A stretch of 64,000 bases of DNA, taken from Rhodobacteraceae bacterium M382. GTDB taxonomy: Bacteria > Pseudomonadota > Alphaproteobacteria > Rhodobacterales > Rhodobacteraceae. The stretch is from contig CP081098.1 in the NCBI GenBank assembly GCA_025141015.1, positions 3,850,501-3,914,500 of the forward strand, read 5' to 3'. This document shows positions 25,895 to 36,291 of the stretch, piece after piece; within the stretch, counting starts at the first letter, position 1; each line of letters begins with the position of its first letter. Under the pieces are notes generated by a model. It saw only the letters and a program-made list of their open reading frames with translations, was not told where the DNA came from and did not search any database. The translations under genes and the position numbers were made by a program.

Positions 25895-26931
25895 TGCAGG
25901 GAACCTTGTCAAAAGACGTCATCACCACCGTCATTGTCACCGCGTTGCTGGTCTGGATCCTGCCGCTGATGATCAGCACCTATACGCTGACCGTCCTGAT
26001 CATCTATGGGATGCTCGGACTTAGCCTGGGGCTGATCTGGGGGTTCGGTGGCATCCTGTGTTTTGGTCAGGCCGCATTTTTCGGATTGGGGGCATACAGT
26101 TATGCCATCGCGGCCATCAACATGGGCGAAAGCACCCTGCCGATGATCATCGCCGTTCTGGTTCCGGCGCTGTTCGCCGCGCTGTTGGGCGCAATGATGT
26201 TCTATGGGCGGCTGACGGATGTCTATCTGGGTGTGATCACATTGGTGGTCACGCTGATCCTGTTCAAATTCATCAACTCGACCGCAGGACCACAGTATGT
26301 GATCGGCAATGCACGGTTGGGTGGCTTCAACGGTATCCCAGGCTTTCAGACCCTGAACGTGCCTGGCGATCCGGATGCCTATATCTGGGGGGATGCCTAT
26401 TTCTATGTCTGTGCCGTGCTGCTGGCGGTGGTGTTTATCCTGGTCTCGGCGCTGCTCCGCTCCAGCTTTGGCCGGGTTGCGGTGGGCATTCGCGAAAACG
26501 AAACCCGCATGTCGCTGATGGGGTATGACGTGCGCGCCCGCAAAACCGTACTGTTTGCTGTTGGGGCCGCCATTGCCGGGCTGGCCGGGGCGCTGTTTGC
26601 CAATTGGGGCGAAATCGTCACCCCCAGCCTGTTTTCGCTGGGTCAATCGGCGGAGATCATCATCTGGTGCATCGTCGGCGGGCTTGGCACCCGATTGGGG
26701 CCGATCCTGGGCGCGGCCGGGCTGGCCTATCTCAAATTCATGCTGGGACAACAAAGCGTTGTCGACAACACGCTGATCACCGGGCTGATCCTGGTGCTGT
26801 TCGTGCTGTTCCTGCCTCGTGGCGTGGTCCCGGCGCTGAGCGGCCTCTGGAAGATCAGCTTTGGCCGTCGCCCGTTGGGCCGCATTCATCACACCCGCCG
26901 GATGCGCAACAGGGAGCGTCAACATGGCTGA
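25894..26931 (+). CDS. Branched-chain amino acid/urea-type ABC transporter permease (LivM/UrtC-like)
   Basis: A 345-residue membrane protein. The start ATG shares a base with the stop of the LivH-like gene. Hydrophobic helices and the LivM-type motif GLIWGFGGILCFGQAAFFGLGAY are present, and the coupling segment is GRVAVGIRENETRMSLMGYDV. It pairs with the previous permease. Its stop codon lies inside the start of the LivG-like gene (8-base overlap), so translation is coupled. Confidence 0.88.
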   Translation: MQGTLSKDVITTVIVTALLVWILPLMISTYTLTVLIIYGMLGLSLGLIWGFGGILCFGQAAFFGLGAYSYAIAAINMGESTLPMIIAVLVPALFAALLGAMMFYGRLTDVYLGVITLVVTLILFKFINSTAGPQYVIGNARLGGFNGIPGFQTLNVPGDPDAYIWGDAYFYVCAVLLAVVFILVSALLRSSFGRVAVGIRENETRMSLMGYDVRARKTVLFAVGAAIAGLAGALFANWGEIVTPSLFSLGQSAEIIIWCIVGGLGTRLGPILGAAGLAYLKFMLGQQSVVDNTLITGLILVLFVLFLPRGVVPALSGLWKISFGRRPLGRIHHTRRMRNRERQHG

Positions 26932-27640
26932 AATTGTTTTGGAAACCCAAGGTCTGACCATGCGGTTCGGCGGAGTTGTGGCGTCAAACAACGTGGATTT
27001 CAAACTGCGCGCGGGCGAGCTGCGGTGTCTGATCGGTCCCAACGGGGCGGGAAAATCCACCTTCTTCAAATGCGTCGCCGGGTTGCAAACCCCGACCGAA
27101 GGTCAGGTGTTCATGCGCGGGTTGGAAACCACGCAATGGATGCCGCATGATATTGCCTCGCTGGGTGTGGGGATCAAGACCCAAACCCCCAATGTACTGG
27201 ACGCGCTGTCTGTGTTTGAAAACATCTGGCTGGCAGCGCGCCGGTTTCATGACCCCAAAACCGCCAATGCCAAGGCACAGGATATCATTGACCGGCTGGC
27301 GCTGAATGCCATCGCCCGCAACGATCTGGGCCAACTCGCGCATGGTGAACGCCAACGGGTCGAATTGGGGCTGGTTGCCGTTGGCGACCCTTGGCTGGTG
27401 TTGCTGGACGAACCCGCAGCAGGCATGAGCGCCGAAGACGTCGCCCGCATGACCGAGATCATCCACGAATTGAACCGCACCGCCGCCATCGTGATCGTTG
27501 AACACGACATGCAATTCATCCGTTCGATCGCCGATACCGTCACCGTGTTCCATCAGGGCGCAGTGCTGATGGAGGACCATGTCGATAGGGTCATGTCCGA
27601 CCCGATGGTGCGCAATGTCTATTTAGGAAAGAAGGCCTGA
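26924..27640 (+). CDS. ABC transporter ATP-binding protein (LivG/UrtD-like)
   Basis: A 238-residue ATPase starting at the ATG with AGGGAG eight bases upstream. Walker A is GPNGAGKST. The signature region is LAHGERQRVELG rather than LSGGQ, as is common in UrtD-type subunits. Walker B is WLVLLDEPAAGMS, and the switch His is in VEHDMQF. It overlaps the LivM-like gene and is followed one base later by the second ATPase gene. Confidence 0.88.
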   Translation: MAEIVLETQGLTMRFGGVVASNNVDFKLRAGELRCLIGPNGAGKSTFFKCVAGLQTPTEGQVFMRGLETTQWMPHDIASLGVGIKTQTPNVLDALSVFENIWLAARRFHDPKTANAKAQDIIDRLALNAIARNDLGQLAHGERQRVELGLVAVGDPWLVLLDEPAAGMSAEDVARMTEIIHELNRTAAIVIVEHDMQFIRSIADTVTVFHQGAVLMEDHVDRVMSDPMVRNVYLGKKA

Positions 27641-27641
27641 T

Positions 27642-30005
27642 ATGGGCACAGAAACATCAACAGACACCGCCCATGTATTGGATGTCAAAAGCCTGTCGGG
27701 CGGCTATGGCAAGGTGCCGATCCTGCACGGGATCGAATTTTCCGTCGCCGAAAACGAAGTCGTCGGCATCTTGGGCCACAATGGCATGGGCAAGACGACT
27801 CTGCTCAAGACGCTGATGGGGTTCTTGCCACCATCATCGGGGACATTGCGGTTTCACGACACCGACATCACCCGCCTATCCCCCTATGAACGCGCCGGGT
27901 TGGGGTTGGGATATGTACCACAGGGGCGCGGGATCTTTCCGCAGCTGTCGGTGCGCAACAACCTGCGCTTTGCCTGGCACGAATACGCAGGCGCCAGCGA
28001 GAGCGATGTGATGGAGGCCGTTCTGGCCGATTTCCCCCGCCTGCGCCCGCTGCTGGACCGCGATGGCGGCGCGCTGTCGGGTGGTGAACAGCAATTGCTG
28101 GCACTCGCGCGCTGTTTGATGGGGGACCCGGATTTCCTGTTGCTGGATGAGCCAACCGAAGGCATCCAGCCGTCGATCATCGAAGAAATGGCCGAAACCC
28201 TGCTGAACCTGCGGCAGGCGCGCGGTTTGTCGATCCTGCTGGTCGAGCAGAATTTTGACTTTATCGCCGATCTGTCGGACCGGGTTCTGGTGCTGGAGCG
28301 GGGCCGCATCACCGGCGCGCTGAGCCGGGATGAGCTGTCCGATCAGGCCAAGGTTGATCAATTCCTGGGCTTTGGCGCAGCCAGATCGACGCGGGGCAAC
28401 GACACCCCGCGTCCTATCGCCAAAACCGCTCAACACGCTGCCCAACATGCCGCCCCGCACCCTGCACATCAACCCGCACAAATGGGAACCAACATGACAG
28501 TCAAACGCCCCACCCTTGCCCAGATGCGCGACATGGCCACCCGGTTCGGGATGAGCCTGACCGACGCCGAGCTGGCGGAATTCTCCACCATCATGGAACC
28601 ATATATCCAAGCCTATGACCGGCTGGACGCCACGCCTGACAACCTGCCCCCGGTGCGGTATCCTAGGTCCCCGGGTCATTTCCCAGACTTTTCGGAAAAC
28701 CCGCTGAACGCCTGGTACGTCAAAACCGAAGTGCGCGGCGCGCCAGATGGTCCGCTGCGCGGCAAACGGATCGCGCTCAAGGACACGATCTGTTTGGCGG
28801 GGGTGCCGATGATGAACGGCTCGTCCATCATGGAAGGCTACACACCCGAAATCGACGCCACCATCGTCACCCGGATGCTGGATGCAGGCGCCGTGATCGC
28901 GGGCAAGGCACATAGCGAAAATTTCTGCCTGTCGGGCGGGTCCCATACCGGGGCCAAGGGGCCGATCCAGAACCCGTGGAAACATGGGTATATGGCCGGG
29001 GGGTCGTCGGGCGGCTCCGCGGCATTGGTTGCGGCGGGCGAGGTGGATATGGCCATTGCCGGGGATCAGGGCGGGTCGATCCGTATCCCGTCGTCCAACT
29101 GCGGCGTTTACGGGATGAAACCCACGCATGGGTTGGTCCCTTATACCGGCGTCATGCCGATTGAACAGACCATCGACCATGTGGGGCCCGTGTCCAACAC
29201 GGTGGCCGACAATGCCCTGTTGTTGGAGGTATTGGCAGGCGAAGACGGGTTGGACCCGCGCCAGTACAAACCCAAAACCTATCGCTATACCGAAGCGTTG
29301 GGACGGGGCGCCCAGGGGCTGAGGATCGGCATCTTAAAGGAAGGGTTTCACCGCCCTGAAAGCGAACCGGATGTGGATCAAAAGGTGCTCACCGCCGCTG
29401 ATCGGTTCCGCGAATTGGGCGCAAGGGTCGAAGAGGTATCAATCCCGGAACACCATCTGGCGGTGGACTGCTGGACCGCCATCACGGTCGAAGGCTTGCA
29501 GGATCACATGATGCACGGCAATTCGGCCGGAACCAATTACCGCGGTCTGTTCCTGCCGTCAATGATCGACCACATGGCGCAATGGCGCAGCCGCGCCGAT
29601 GAGCTGACCCATTCGCTCAAGGTATGCATGTTTCTGGGTGAATTCTTTCAGACACAATATCGTGGGCGGTTCTATGGCAAAGCCCAGAACCTGATGCGCA
29701 AGGTCAATGATCGCTATGCCCAAGCGCTTGGGCAATATGATCTTTTGCTGATGCCCACCGTCCCGATGAAACCCCAGGAGATCCCGCCTGCGGATTGTTC
29801 GATCACCTTGTATGTGCAACGCGCCTTTGAAATGATCGGAAATACCGCGCCCTTTAATGGCGGACTGCCCGCAATGAATGCCCCCTGCGGGCTGAGCGAA
29901 GGTCTGCCCATCGGCATGATGCTGGTCGGGGCGAACTATGGTGAATTGAAACTGTATCAGGCTGCGCATGCCTTTGAACAAAGTGGCGACTGGCGCAGCA
30001 TGTAA
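27642..30005 (+). CDS. LivF/UrtE-type ABC ATPase fused to an amidase-signature amidase
   Basis: One uninterrupted frame of 787 residues joins two complete enzymes. Residues 1-245 are a LivF-type ATPase: Walker A GHNGMGKT (45-52), signature LSGGEQ (145-150), Walker B with DEP (169-171) and VEQN. Residues 246-284 are an Ala/His/Pro/Gln-rich linker. From Met285 to the end is an amidase-signature enzyme whose catalytic residues fall at K380 (ALKDT), S455 (GGSSGGS) and S479 (GGSIRIP); spacings of 75 and 24 equal those of GatA-type amidases. Met285 has GGGA upstream, so a separate amidase could also be made by internal initiation. The linker DNA holds a perfect hairpin, suggesting a former intergenic region. 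Role: ATP hydrolysis for uptake plus hydrolysis of the imported amide to acid and ammonia. Confidence 0.8.
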   Translation: MGTETSTDTAHVLDVKSLSGGYGKVPILHGIEFSVAENEVVGILGHNGMGKTTLLKTLMGFLPPSSGTLRFHDTDITRLSPYERAGLGLGYVPQGRGIFPQLSVRNNLRFAWHEYAGASESDVMEAVLADFPRLRPLLDRDGGALSGGEQQLLALARCLMGDPDFLLLDEPTEGIQPSIIEEMAETLLNLRQARGLSILLVEQNFDFIADLSDRVLVLERGRITGALSRDELSDQAKVDQFLGFGAARSTRGNDTPRPIAKTAQHAAQHAAPHPAHQPAQMGTNMTVKRPTLAQMRDMATRFGMSLTDAELAEFSTIMEPYIQAYDRLDATPDNLPPVRYPRSPGHFPDFSENPLNAWYVKTEVRGAPDGPLRGKRIALKDTICLAGVPMMNGSSIMEGYTPEIDATIVTRMLDAGAVIAGKAHSENFCLSGGSHTGAKGPIQNPWKHGYMAGGSSGGSAALVAAGEVDMAIAGDQGGSIRIPSSNCGVYGMKPTHGLVPYTGVMPIEQTIDHVGPVSNTVADNALLLEVLAGEDGLDPRQYKPKTYRYTEALGRGAQGLRIGILKEGFHRPESEPDVDQKVLTAADRFRELGARVEEVSIPEHHLAVDCWTAITVEGLQDHMMHGNSAGTNYRGLFLPSMIDHMAQWRSRADELTHSLKVCMFLGEFFQTQYRGRFYGKAQNLMRKVNDRYAQALGQYDLLLMPTVPMKPQEIPPADCSITLYVQRAFEMIGNTAPFNGGLPAMNAPCGLSEGLPIGMMLVGANYGELKLYQAAHAFEQSGDWRSM
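28388..28413 (+). other. Hairpin inside the fusion linker (relic of an intergenic region?)
   Basis: GACGCGGGG (28388-28396) and CCCCGCGTC (28405-28413) are perfect 9-base arms around CAACGACA, exactly where the ATPase domain ends. It looks like the non-coding hairpins between other genes here, yet is read through in frame, encoding residues of the linker. Confidence 0.6.
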
Positions 30006-30016
30006 GGAGGCCGAAA

Positions 30017-31777
30017 ATGTCGATCCTGAACGAAAGCCTGGCCTCGCGGATCACCGGGTGGAATACCGGCACCGACGCGCCGACCGCAGCAACTGCGCCG
30101 GAAGGTGGCAAATCTTATGTGCGCGGGGCGACCACCCCGCCGCTGACCTATGTCACGATCCCGCAACTGCTGCGCGACGCGGTGTCCCGGTTTGGCCCGC
30201 GTGAGGCGGCTGTATTTTCGCAACAGAACATCCGGATGAGCTATTATGATCTGGACCGCGCCGTGGATGAGCTGGCCTCGGGTCTGTTGGCGCTGGGATT
30301 GGAAAAAGGAGACCGGGTCGGGATCTGGTCGCCGAACCGGTATGAATGGGTCCTGACCCAATTCGCCACCGCCAGGGTTGGTCTGATCCTCGTCAATATC
30401 AACCCGGCCTATCGCCTGTCCGAACTGGAATATGCCCTGAACAAGGTCGGCTGCAAGGCGCTGATCACTGCGAGCGCCTTTAAATCCTCGGATTATGTCG
30501 GAATGATTCACACCCTGGCCCCCGAACTGGACACATGTGCCCCAGGCCGATTACAGGCCGCAAAGCTGCCACATCTTCGCAGCGTCGTCGTGCTGGGTGA
30601 TGGCGGTGTTGCGGGCACCTATTCTTTTGACCAGTTGTGCCAACTGGGTGGTCCGGCACAGCAATTGCGGCTGGACGAGATCGACAAAACCCTGTCGCCA
30701 GATGATGCCATCAATATCCAGTTCACATCCGGAACGACGGGTCTGCCCAAGGGGGCAACCCTGTCGCATTACAACATCGTCAACAACGCGCGTTTTGTCA
30801 CTGACCGGATCGAACTGACCGAAGATGACAGATTGGCGATCCCCGTGCCTCTGTATCACTGTTTCGGCATGGTCATGGGGGTGCTGGGCGCGGTCAGCAA
30901 AGGTGCGGCCATGGTGTTCCCTGGCGAATCCTTTGATGCGGCCCAGACCTTGGATGTGCTGGCAAGCGAACGCTGCACGGCCGTCTATGGCGTGCCGACA
31001 ATGTTTGTGGCGATGTTGCAAGATCTGGACCATACGCCCCGCGACCTGTCCAACCTGCGCACCGGCATCATGGCCGGTGCCCCCTGCCCGGTCGACGTCA
31101 TGGAGCAGGTCAACACCCGGATGCATATGCATCAGGTCACCATCTGTTACGGCATGACCGAGACCGCGCCGGTGTCGTTCCAAAGTTTCGTGAGCGACCC
31201 CACTGACAAACGCTGTGAAACCGTTGGCCGGGTGCACCCGCATCTGGAGGTCAAGATTGTCGATGACACGGGCCAGATCGTTCCAGTTGGCGCGCGCGGA
31301 GAGCTGTGCACCCGCGGCTATTCGGTGATGAAGGGTTACTGGGATGACACGGACAAAACCACCGACAGCATCCGCGACGGCTGGATGCACACTGGTGATC
31401 TGGCAGTGTTTGACGCGGACGGGTTCTGTTCCATCGTCGGGCGGGTCAAGGACATGATCATCCGGGGCGGCGAAAACATCTATCCCCGCGAGATCGAAGA
31501 ATACCTGTTCCGCCATCCCAAGATCAGCGAAGTTCAGGTCTTTGGCATCCCGGACGACAAATTCGGCGAAGAGGCCTGTGCCTGGGCAATTGCCAAACCC
31601 GGGTGTGAATTGACCGGGGATGAGCTGCGGGACTTCTGTCAGGGCCAGATCGCCCATTTCAAGGTGCCCCGTCATTTCCGGATCGTCACAGAGATCCCCA
31701 TGACCATCACTGGCAAGCCGCAGAAATTCGTGATGCGCGACCAAATGATTGAGATGTTGAAACAGGACGGCGGTTGA
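30017..31777 (+). CDS. AMP-binding acyl-CoA synthetase
   Basis: A 586-residue adenylate-forming enzyme with an ideal AAGGAGG (30004-30010) overlapping the end of the preceding stop. Motifs in order: the P-loop FTSGTTGLPKGATLSHYN (about 236-253), VPLYHCFGMV, YGMTETAPVSFQS, the hinge GRVKDMIIRGGENIYPREIE, and the C-terminal lysine in TITGKPQKFVMR. It should activate a carboxylic acid to its CoA thioester via an acyl-AMP. As last gene of the cluster, after an amidase, it probably activates the acid released from the imported amide. Acid chain type cannot be read from sequence. Confidence 0.9.
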   Translation: MSILNESLASRITGWNTGTDAPTAATAPEGGKSYVRGATTPPLTYVTIPQLLRDAVSRFGPREAAVFSQQNIRMSYYDLDRAVDELASGLLALGLEKGDRVGIWSPNRYEWVLTQFATARVGLILVNINPAYRLSELEYALNKVGCKALITASAFKSSDYVGMIHTLAPELDTCAPGRLQAAKLPHLRSVVVLGDGGVAGTYSFDQLCQLGGPAQQLRLDEIDKTLSPDDAINIQFTSGTTGLPKGATLSHYNIVNNARFVTDRIELTEDDRLAIPVPLYHCFGMVMGVLGAVSKGAAMVFPGESFDAAQTLDVLASERCTAVYGVPTMFVAMLQDLDHTPRDLSNLRTGIMAGAPCPVDVMEQVNTRMHMHQVTICYGMTETAPVSFQSFVSDPTDKRCETVGRVHPHLEVKIVDDTGQIVPVGARGELCTRGYSVMKGYWDDTDKTTDSIRDGWMHTGDLAVFDADGFCSIVGRVKDMIIRGGENIYPREIEEYLFRHPKISEVQVFGIPDDKFGEEACAWAIAKPGCELTGDELRDFCQGQIAHFKVPRHFRIVTEIPMTITGKPQKFVMRDQMIEMLKQDGG

Positions 31778-31793
31778 AGGTCGCTCAATCGCC
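31769..31793. terminator. Hairpin shared by two convergent gene ends
   Basis: GGCGGTTGA (31769-31777) pairs with TCAATCGCC (31785-31793) at eight of nine positions, with stop codons of both convergent genes in the arms. It may limit read-through from both sides. Confidence 0.4.
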
Positions 31794-32261
31794 GGACGTC
31801 AGGTCCAGCCGCATGAATGCGCTGTTGGGGTCTTCTTCGTACCCCAGGATCGGCGGGCAATAGATATAGCCCAGCCGTTCGTACAGCGCGCGCGCTGCGT
31901 CATATTCAGGCAGCAGGTCAGATCCGGTTTCCAATACCAGCGCCGTGATCCCTGTTGTCTGCGCCGCAGTTGCAAGATGCTGCATGATCTGGCGGGCAAT
32001 ACCGCGGCCGCGGGCCGCTGTGGATACGTAAACGGATTTGACCTCGGCGGTGCCATCGCTCAGCGATTTCAACGCGCCGCATCCAACGGCCGTCGCGCCA
32101 TCATAAGCTGCCCAGAAACGCACATCGCTGCCCCGCAGCTGATCGACGCCAAAGGTATGATCGCTTTCGGCCGGGGCCGCATCGGCCCCGTGTACCAGGT
32201 TTGCGTCAATCAACGAACGCAGATCCGACGCCGCCGGGTCTGCCAATCTGATGTCAATCAC
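31785..32261 (-). CDS. GNAT-family N-acetyltransferase
   Basis: A 158-residue single GNAT domain. The acetyl-CoA pyrophosphate loop is AARGRGIARQIMQHL (V/I-x-x-x-x-R-G-x-G-I-A), preceded by the beta strand AEVKSVYVS and followed by LVLETGSDLLPEYDAARALYERLGY. The start is a GTG; upstream GGAACC could serve as ribosome site. It begins 14 bases after the NDUFS4-like gene on the same strand and is probably co-transcribed. Substrate unknown. Confidence 0.85.
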   Translation of the reverse strand: MIDIRLADPAASDLRSLIDANLVHGADAAPAESDHTFGVDQLRGSDVRFWAAYDGATAVGCGALKSLSDGTAEVKSVYVSTAARGRGIARQIMQHLATAAQTTGITALVLETGSDLLPEYDAARALYERLGYIYCPPILGYEEDPNSAFMRLDLTSGD

Positions 32262-32275
32262 ACGCGTGGTTCCTA

Positions 32276-32587
32276 TTAGTGGGTCCAGGGAACGCGGCGG
32301 TTGGTGGCAAAGTTTTCACCGTATCCGCCAGGACGCACATTTGCCTTGCGGGCATGTGGCTCCATGACCTGGGCATCAATACCGTGGTCGCGGGCGTATT
32401 CCACCGCTTCTTCCTTGGTTGTGAAACGCAAGCGCACCTGGGTCTGGGTGTCGCTGGAGGACGTCCAGCCCATCAGCGGGTCCACTTCACGCGCGGATGC
32501 AGGCGCATATTCCAGCACCCATTTCCGTGTTTTTGCCATACCCGAGGTCATGGCGTTTCTGGCCGGCTTGAAAATCCGCGCACGCAT
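32276..32587 (-). CDS. NDUFS4-like NADH dehydrogenase accessory protein (ETC complex I subunit)
   Basis: A 103-residue protein starting [16 protein letters not shown], with the characteristic [26 protein letters not shown] and [18 protein letters not shown] segments of the NDUFS4 (18 kDa) family. In alphaproteobacteria and mitochondria this small subunit binds at the peripheral arm of complex I. An in-frame ATG at 32605 would add six residues. It is typical of Rhodobacterales and usually lies far from the nuo operon, as here. Confidence 0.88.
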   Translation of the reverse strand: MRARIFKPARNAMTSGMAKTRKWVLEYAPASAREVDPLMGWTSSSDTQTQVRLRFTTKEEAVEYARDHGIDAQVMEPHARKANVRPGGYGENFATNRRVPWTH

Positions 32588-32744
32588 CGCAGTCTCCGTC
32601 GTCATTTGCTGTGCCCTATATGCGCTGAACCGCGCGTGGCGGCAAGGTACCAATTGTCTCAACCCTATCTGGAGCATGTTAACGAATGCCTCTTGAACAA
32701 GAACAAAAACAGATCAAAATCAGGCGCGAAAGGAATCTTTGTTC

Positions 32745-34943
<2,199 letters not shown>

Positions 34944-35144
34944 TTGACACCTCAAATTGAACAGAGAACACATCTATTGCGAGGGCAAAAATTTGAACTT
35001 GTCTGAAAAACTGCGTCTCTTCGTCAATTGTGTATCCTGTCTTCAGAGTTGGATACACCTTGGCACGCTGTCCTCTTTTGCCCGTTCACTTCACAGCGAC
35101 CTAGGTTAGCATTTTGTTAACCAAACATCGTTCATCTTGGCTCT

Positions 35145-35396
35145 ATGCAGACTCGAAACTCGCCTCTTTCACCAGAAGTTTGGCTGAACGACCTGTTCAC
35201 ATCCAAAGCCGTGCAGCAAGGCGGCGTAATCCGACGAAAAGCGCGGGATATCGAGCGTTTTGCGGGGATGGATCGTTTCATGTGCGAAGTTCACCGACGC
35301 GGTTTTCAGGTGGCAGAAAACTCAGGCCAAATCATTATCTTTTGCAACCGCGCCCCTGTACGCTGGCTTACCAAACCTGCGGTAGCGCTTTCTTGA
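35145..35396 (+). CDS. Small conserved protein of Rhodobacteraceae, unknown function
   Basis: An 83-residue protein, MQTRNSPLSPEVWLNDLFTS at the start and FQVAENSGQIIIFCNRAPVR near the end. I recall short proteins of this look (W-L-x-x-L/V-F-S...GGVVRRK...RRGF...FCN) in many Rhodobacteraceae, often mislabelled as phosphoribosylanthranilate isomerase; it is far too short for that enzyme. It is basic with a central RRKARDIERF segment. The region upstream from 34944 shows only AT-rich promoter-like sequence. No function can be assigned. Confidence 0.6.
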   Translation: MQTRNSPLSPEVWLNDLFTSKAVQQGGVIRRKARDIERFAGMDRFMCEVHRRGFQVAENSGQIIIFCNRAPVRWLTKPAVALS

Positions 35397-35409
35397 AAAG
35401 AAAGCGGAT

Positions 35410-35430
35410 CGAAATCTTTCAAAGATTTCG
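35410..35430. terminator. Palindrome between convergent genes
   Basis: CGAAATCTTT (35410-35419) and AAAGATTTCG (35421-35430) flank a single C, followed on the plus strand by GATCTTT. It can serve as a bidirectional terminator for the small gene and the YjbR-like gene. Confidence 0.45.
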
Positions 35431-35440
35431 GATCTTTACG

Positions 35441-35794
35441 CTATAGACCCAACTCCGCCCGCAGCTTCTTCGTCAATTTCTCCACCACCATGTCATAGGA
35501 CATCACGATATGATCGCGCAGGGTGGCGTCGGTCATGCCGCGTTCTTCGTAGACCTGCAGCCATTTCATCCCGCGTGAGGCCAGATAGGGCGCGGGGCGG
35601 ATGCCCGGTTCGTCTTGCAGCACCTCATAGGCGATGTCGCTAACCTTGAATGTAAAGGCGGCCTCACCATCGTGCCAGCCACAAATGGCGAACACCTTGC
35701 CACCGACTTTCCATACGTCCGCATTGCCCCATTGCACCACATGGGTGGTCACCCGCAGGCCAGCGCAGAAGGTATTGAATTCATTCCGTGTCAT
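35441..35794 (-). CDS. MmcQ/YjbR-family protein
   Basis: A 117-residue protein beginning MTRNEFNTFCAGL, with the conserved WGNADVWKVGGKVFAICGW core and the C-terminal region PAPYLASRGMKWLQVY typical of the CyaY-like YjbR/MmcQ fold. Members may bind DNA, but the biochemical role is not established. The longer frame upstream has no comparable start. It diverges from the small membrane protein gene. Confidence 0.85.
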   Translation of the reverse strand: MTRNEFNTFCAGLRVTTHVVQWGNADVWKVGGKVFAICGWHDGEAAFTFKVSDIAYEVLQDEPGIRPAPYLASRGMKWLQVYEERGMTDATLRDHIVMSYDMVVEKLTKKLRAELGL

Positions 35795-35884
35795 GGCCCG
35801 ATCTTTGACATGCTCGCCATATCTTGCAAGTCCGTTGGCCGGGCGCACCCTACCACACAACTCATAATTGTGGTAAATTCGCAC

Positions 35885-36139
35885 ATGCGGAGTGTAATTT
35901 ACCTGTTGTCCCTGGGTCAGCTCCTGTTTCTGATGGCGATGACGCTGGATGTGGCATTGACCTCGACGGATGCCGCCGGACAGAGCATGGCGTTTGGTCT
36001 GTTGATGGCCGGATACATGATTGTCGCGGCCTGTGTTCTGCCAGCGGTGATCCTGGCGCGGTCTGAAAACTGGCAATGGTTGGGGGTGCCTTTGGCTGTG
36101 GCCCCTGTGCTGGTCGCCCTGGCAGTTTTTGCTCTCTAG
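35885..36139 (+). CDS. Small membrane protein, unknown function
   Basis: 84 residues with three hydrophobic segments (YLLSLGQLLFLMAMTL, MAFGLLMAGYMIVAACVLPAVIL, LGVPLAVAPVLVALAVFAL). The ATG at 35885 is the first in this frame giving a pure membrane protein; the frame runs open further upstream through the divergent gene's promoter, which I do not consider coding. Low-complexity composition gives no family clue. It could be a real small integral membrane protein or a chance frame. Confidence 0.5.
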   Translation: MRSVIYLLSLGQLLFLMAMTLDVALTSTDAAGQSMAFGLLMAGYMIVAACVLPAVILARSENWQWLGVPLAVAPVLVALAVFAL

Positions 36140-36291
36140 GCCTCCCTTGTGCACAGTGCTTGCCCGACTCACCCCAACAGGCGCAGACTGGCAGATACCT
36201 CCCACCTAGGACGCTCCGGTCGCTCCCTGTCGGGGGAGTACCGCGACCGCGACTGTTCCTTTCTGGGCTCCAAATCTGGAAGGAGGACAAA

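Noticed and set aside
27876-29180. 434-residue open frame on the minus strand
   Set aside because: It is a shadow of the ATPase-amidase fusion; composition is the reverse complement of well-conserved enzyme motifs.
30551-31744. 397-residue open frame on the minus strand
   Set aside because: It is antisense to the acyl-CoA synthetase, which has all family motifs.
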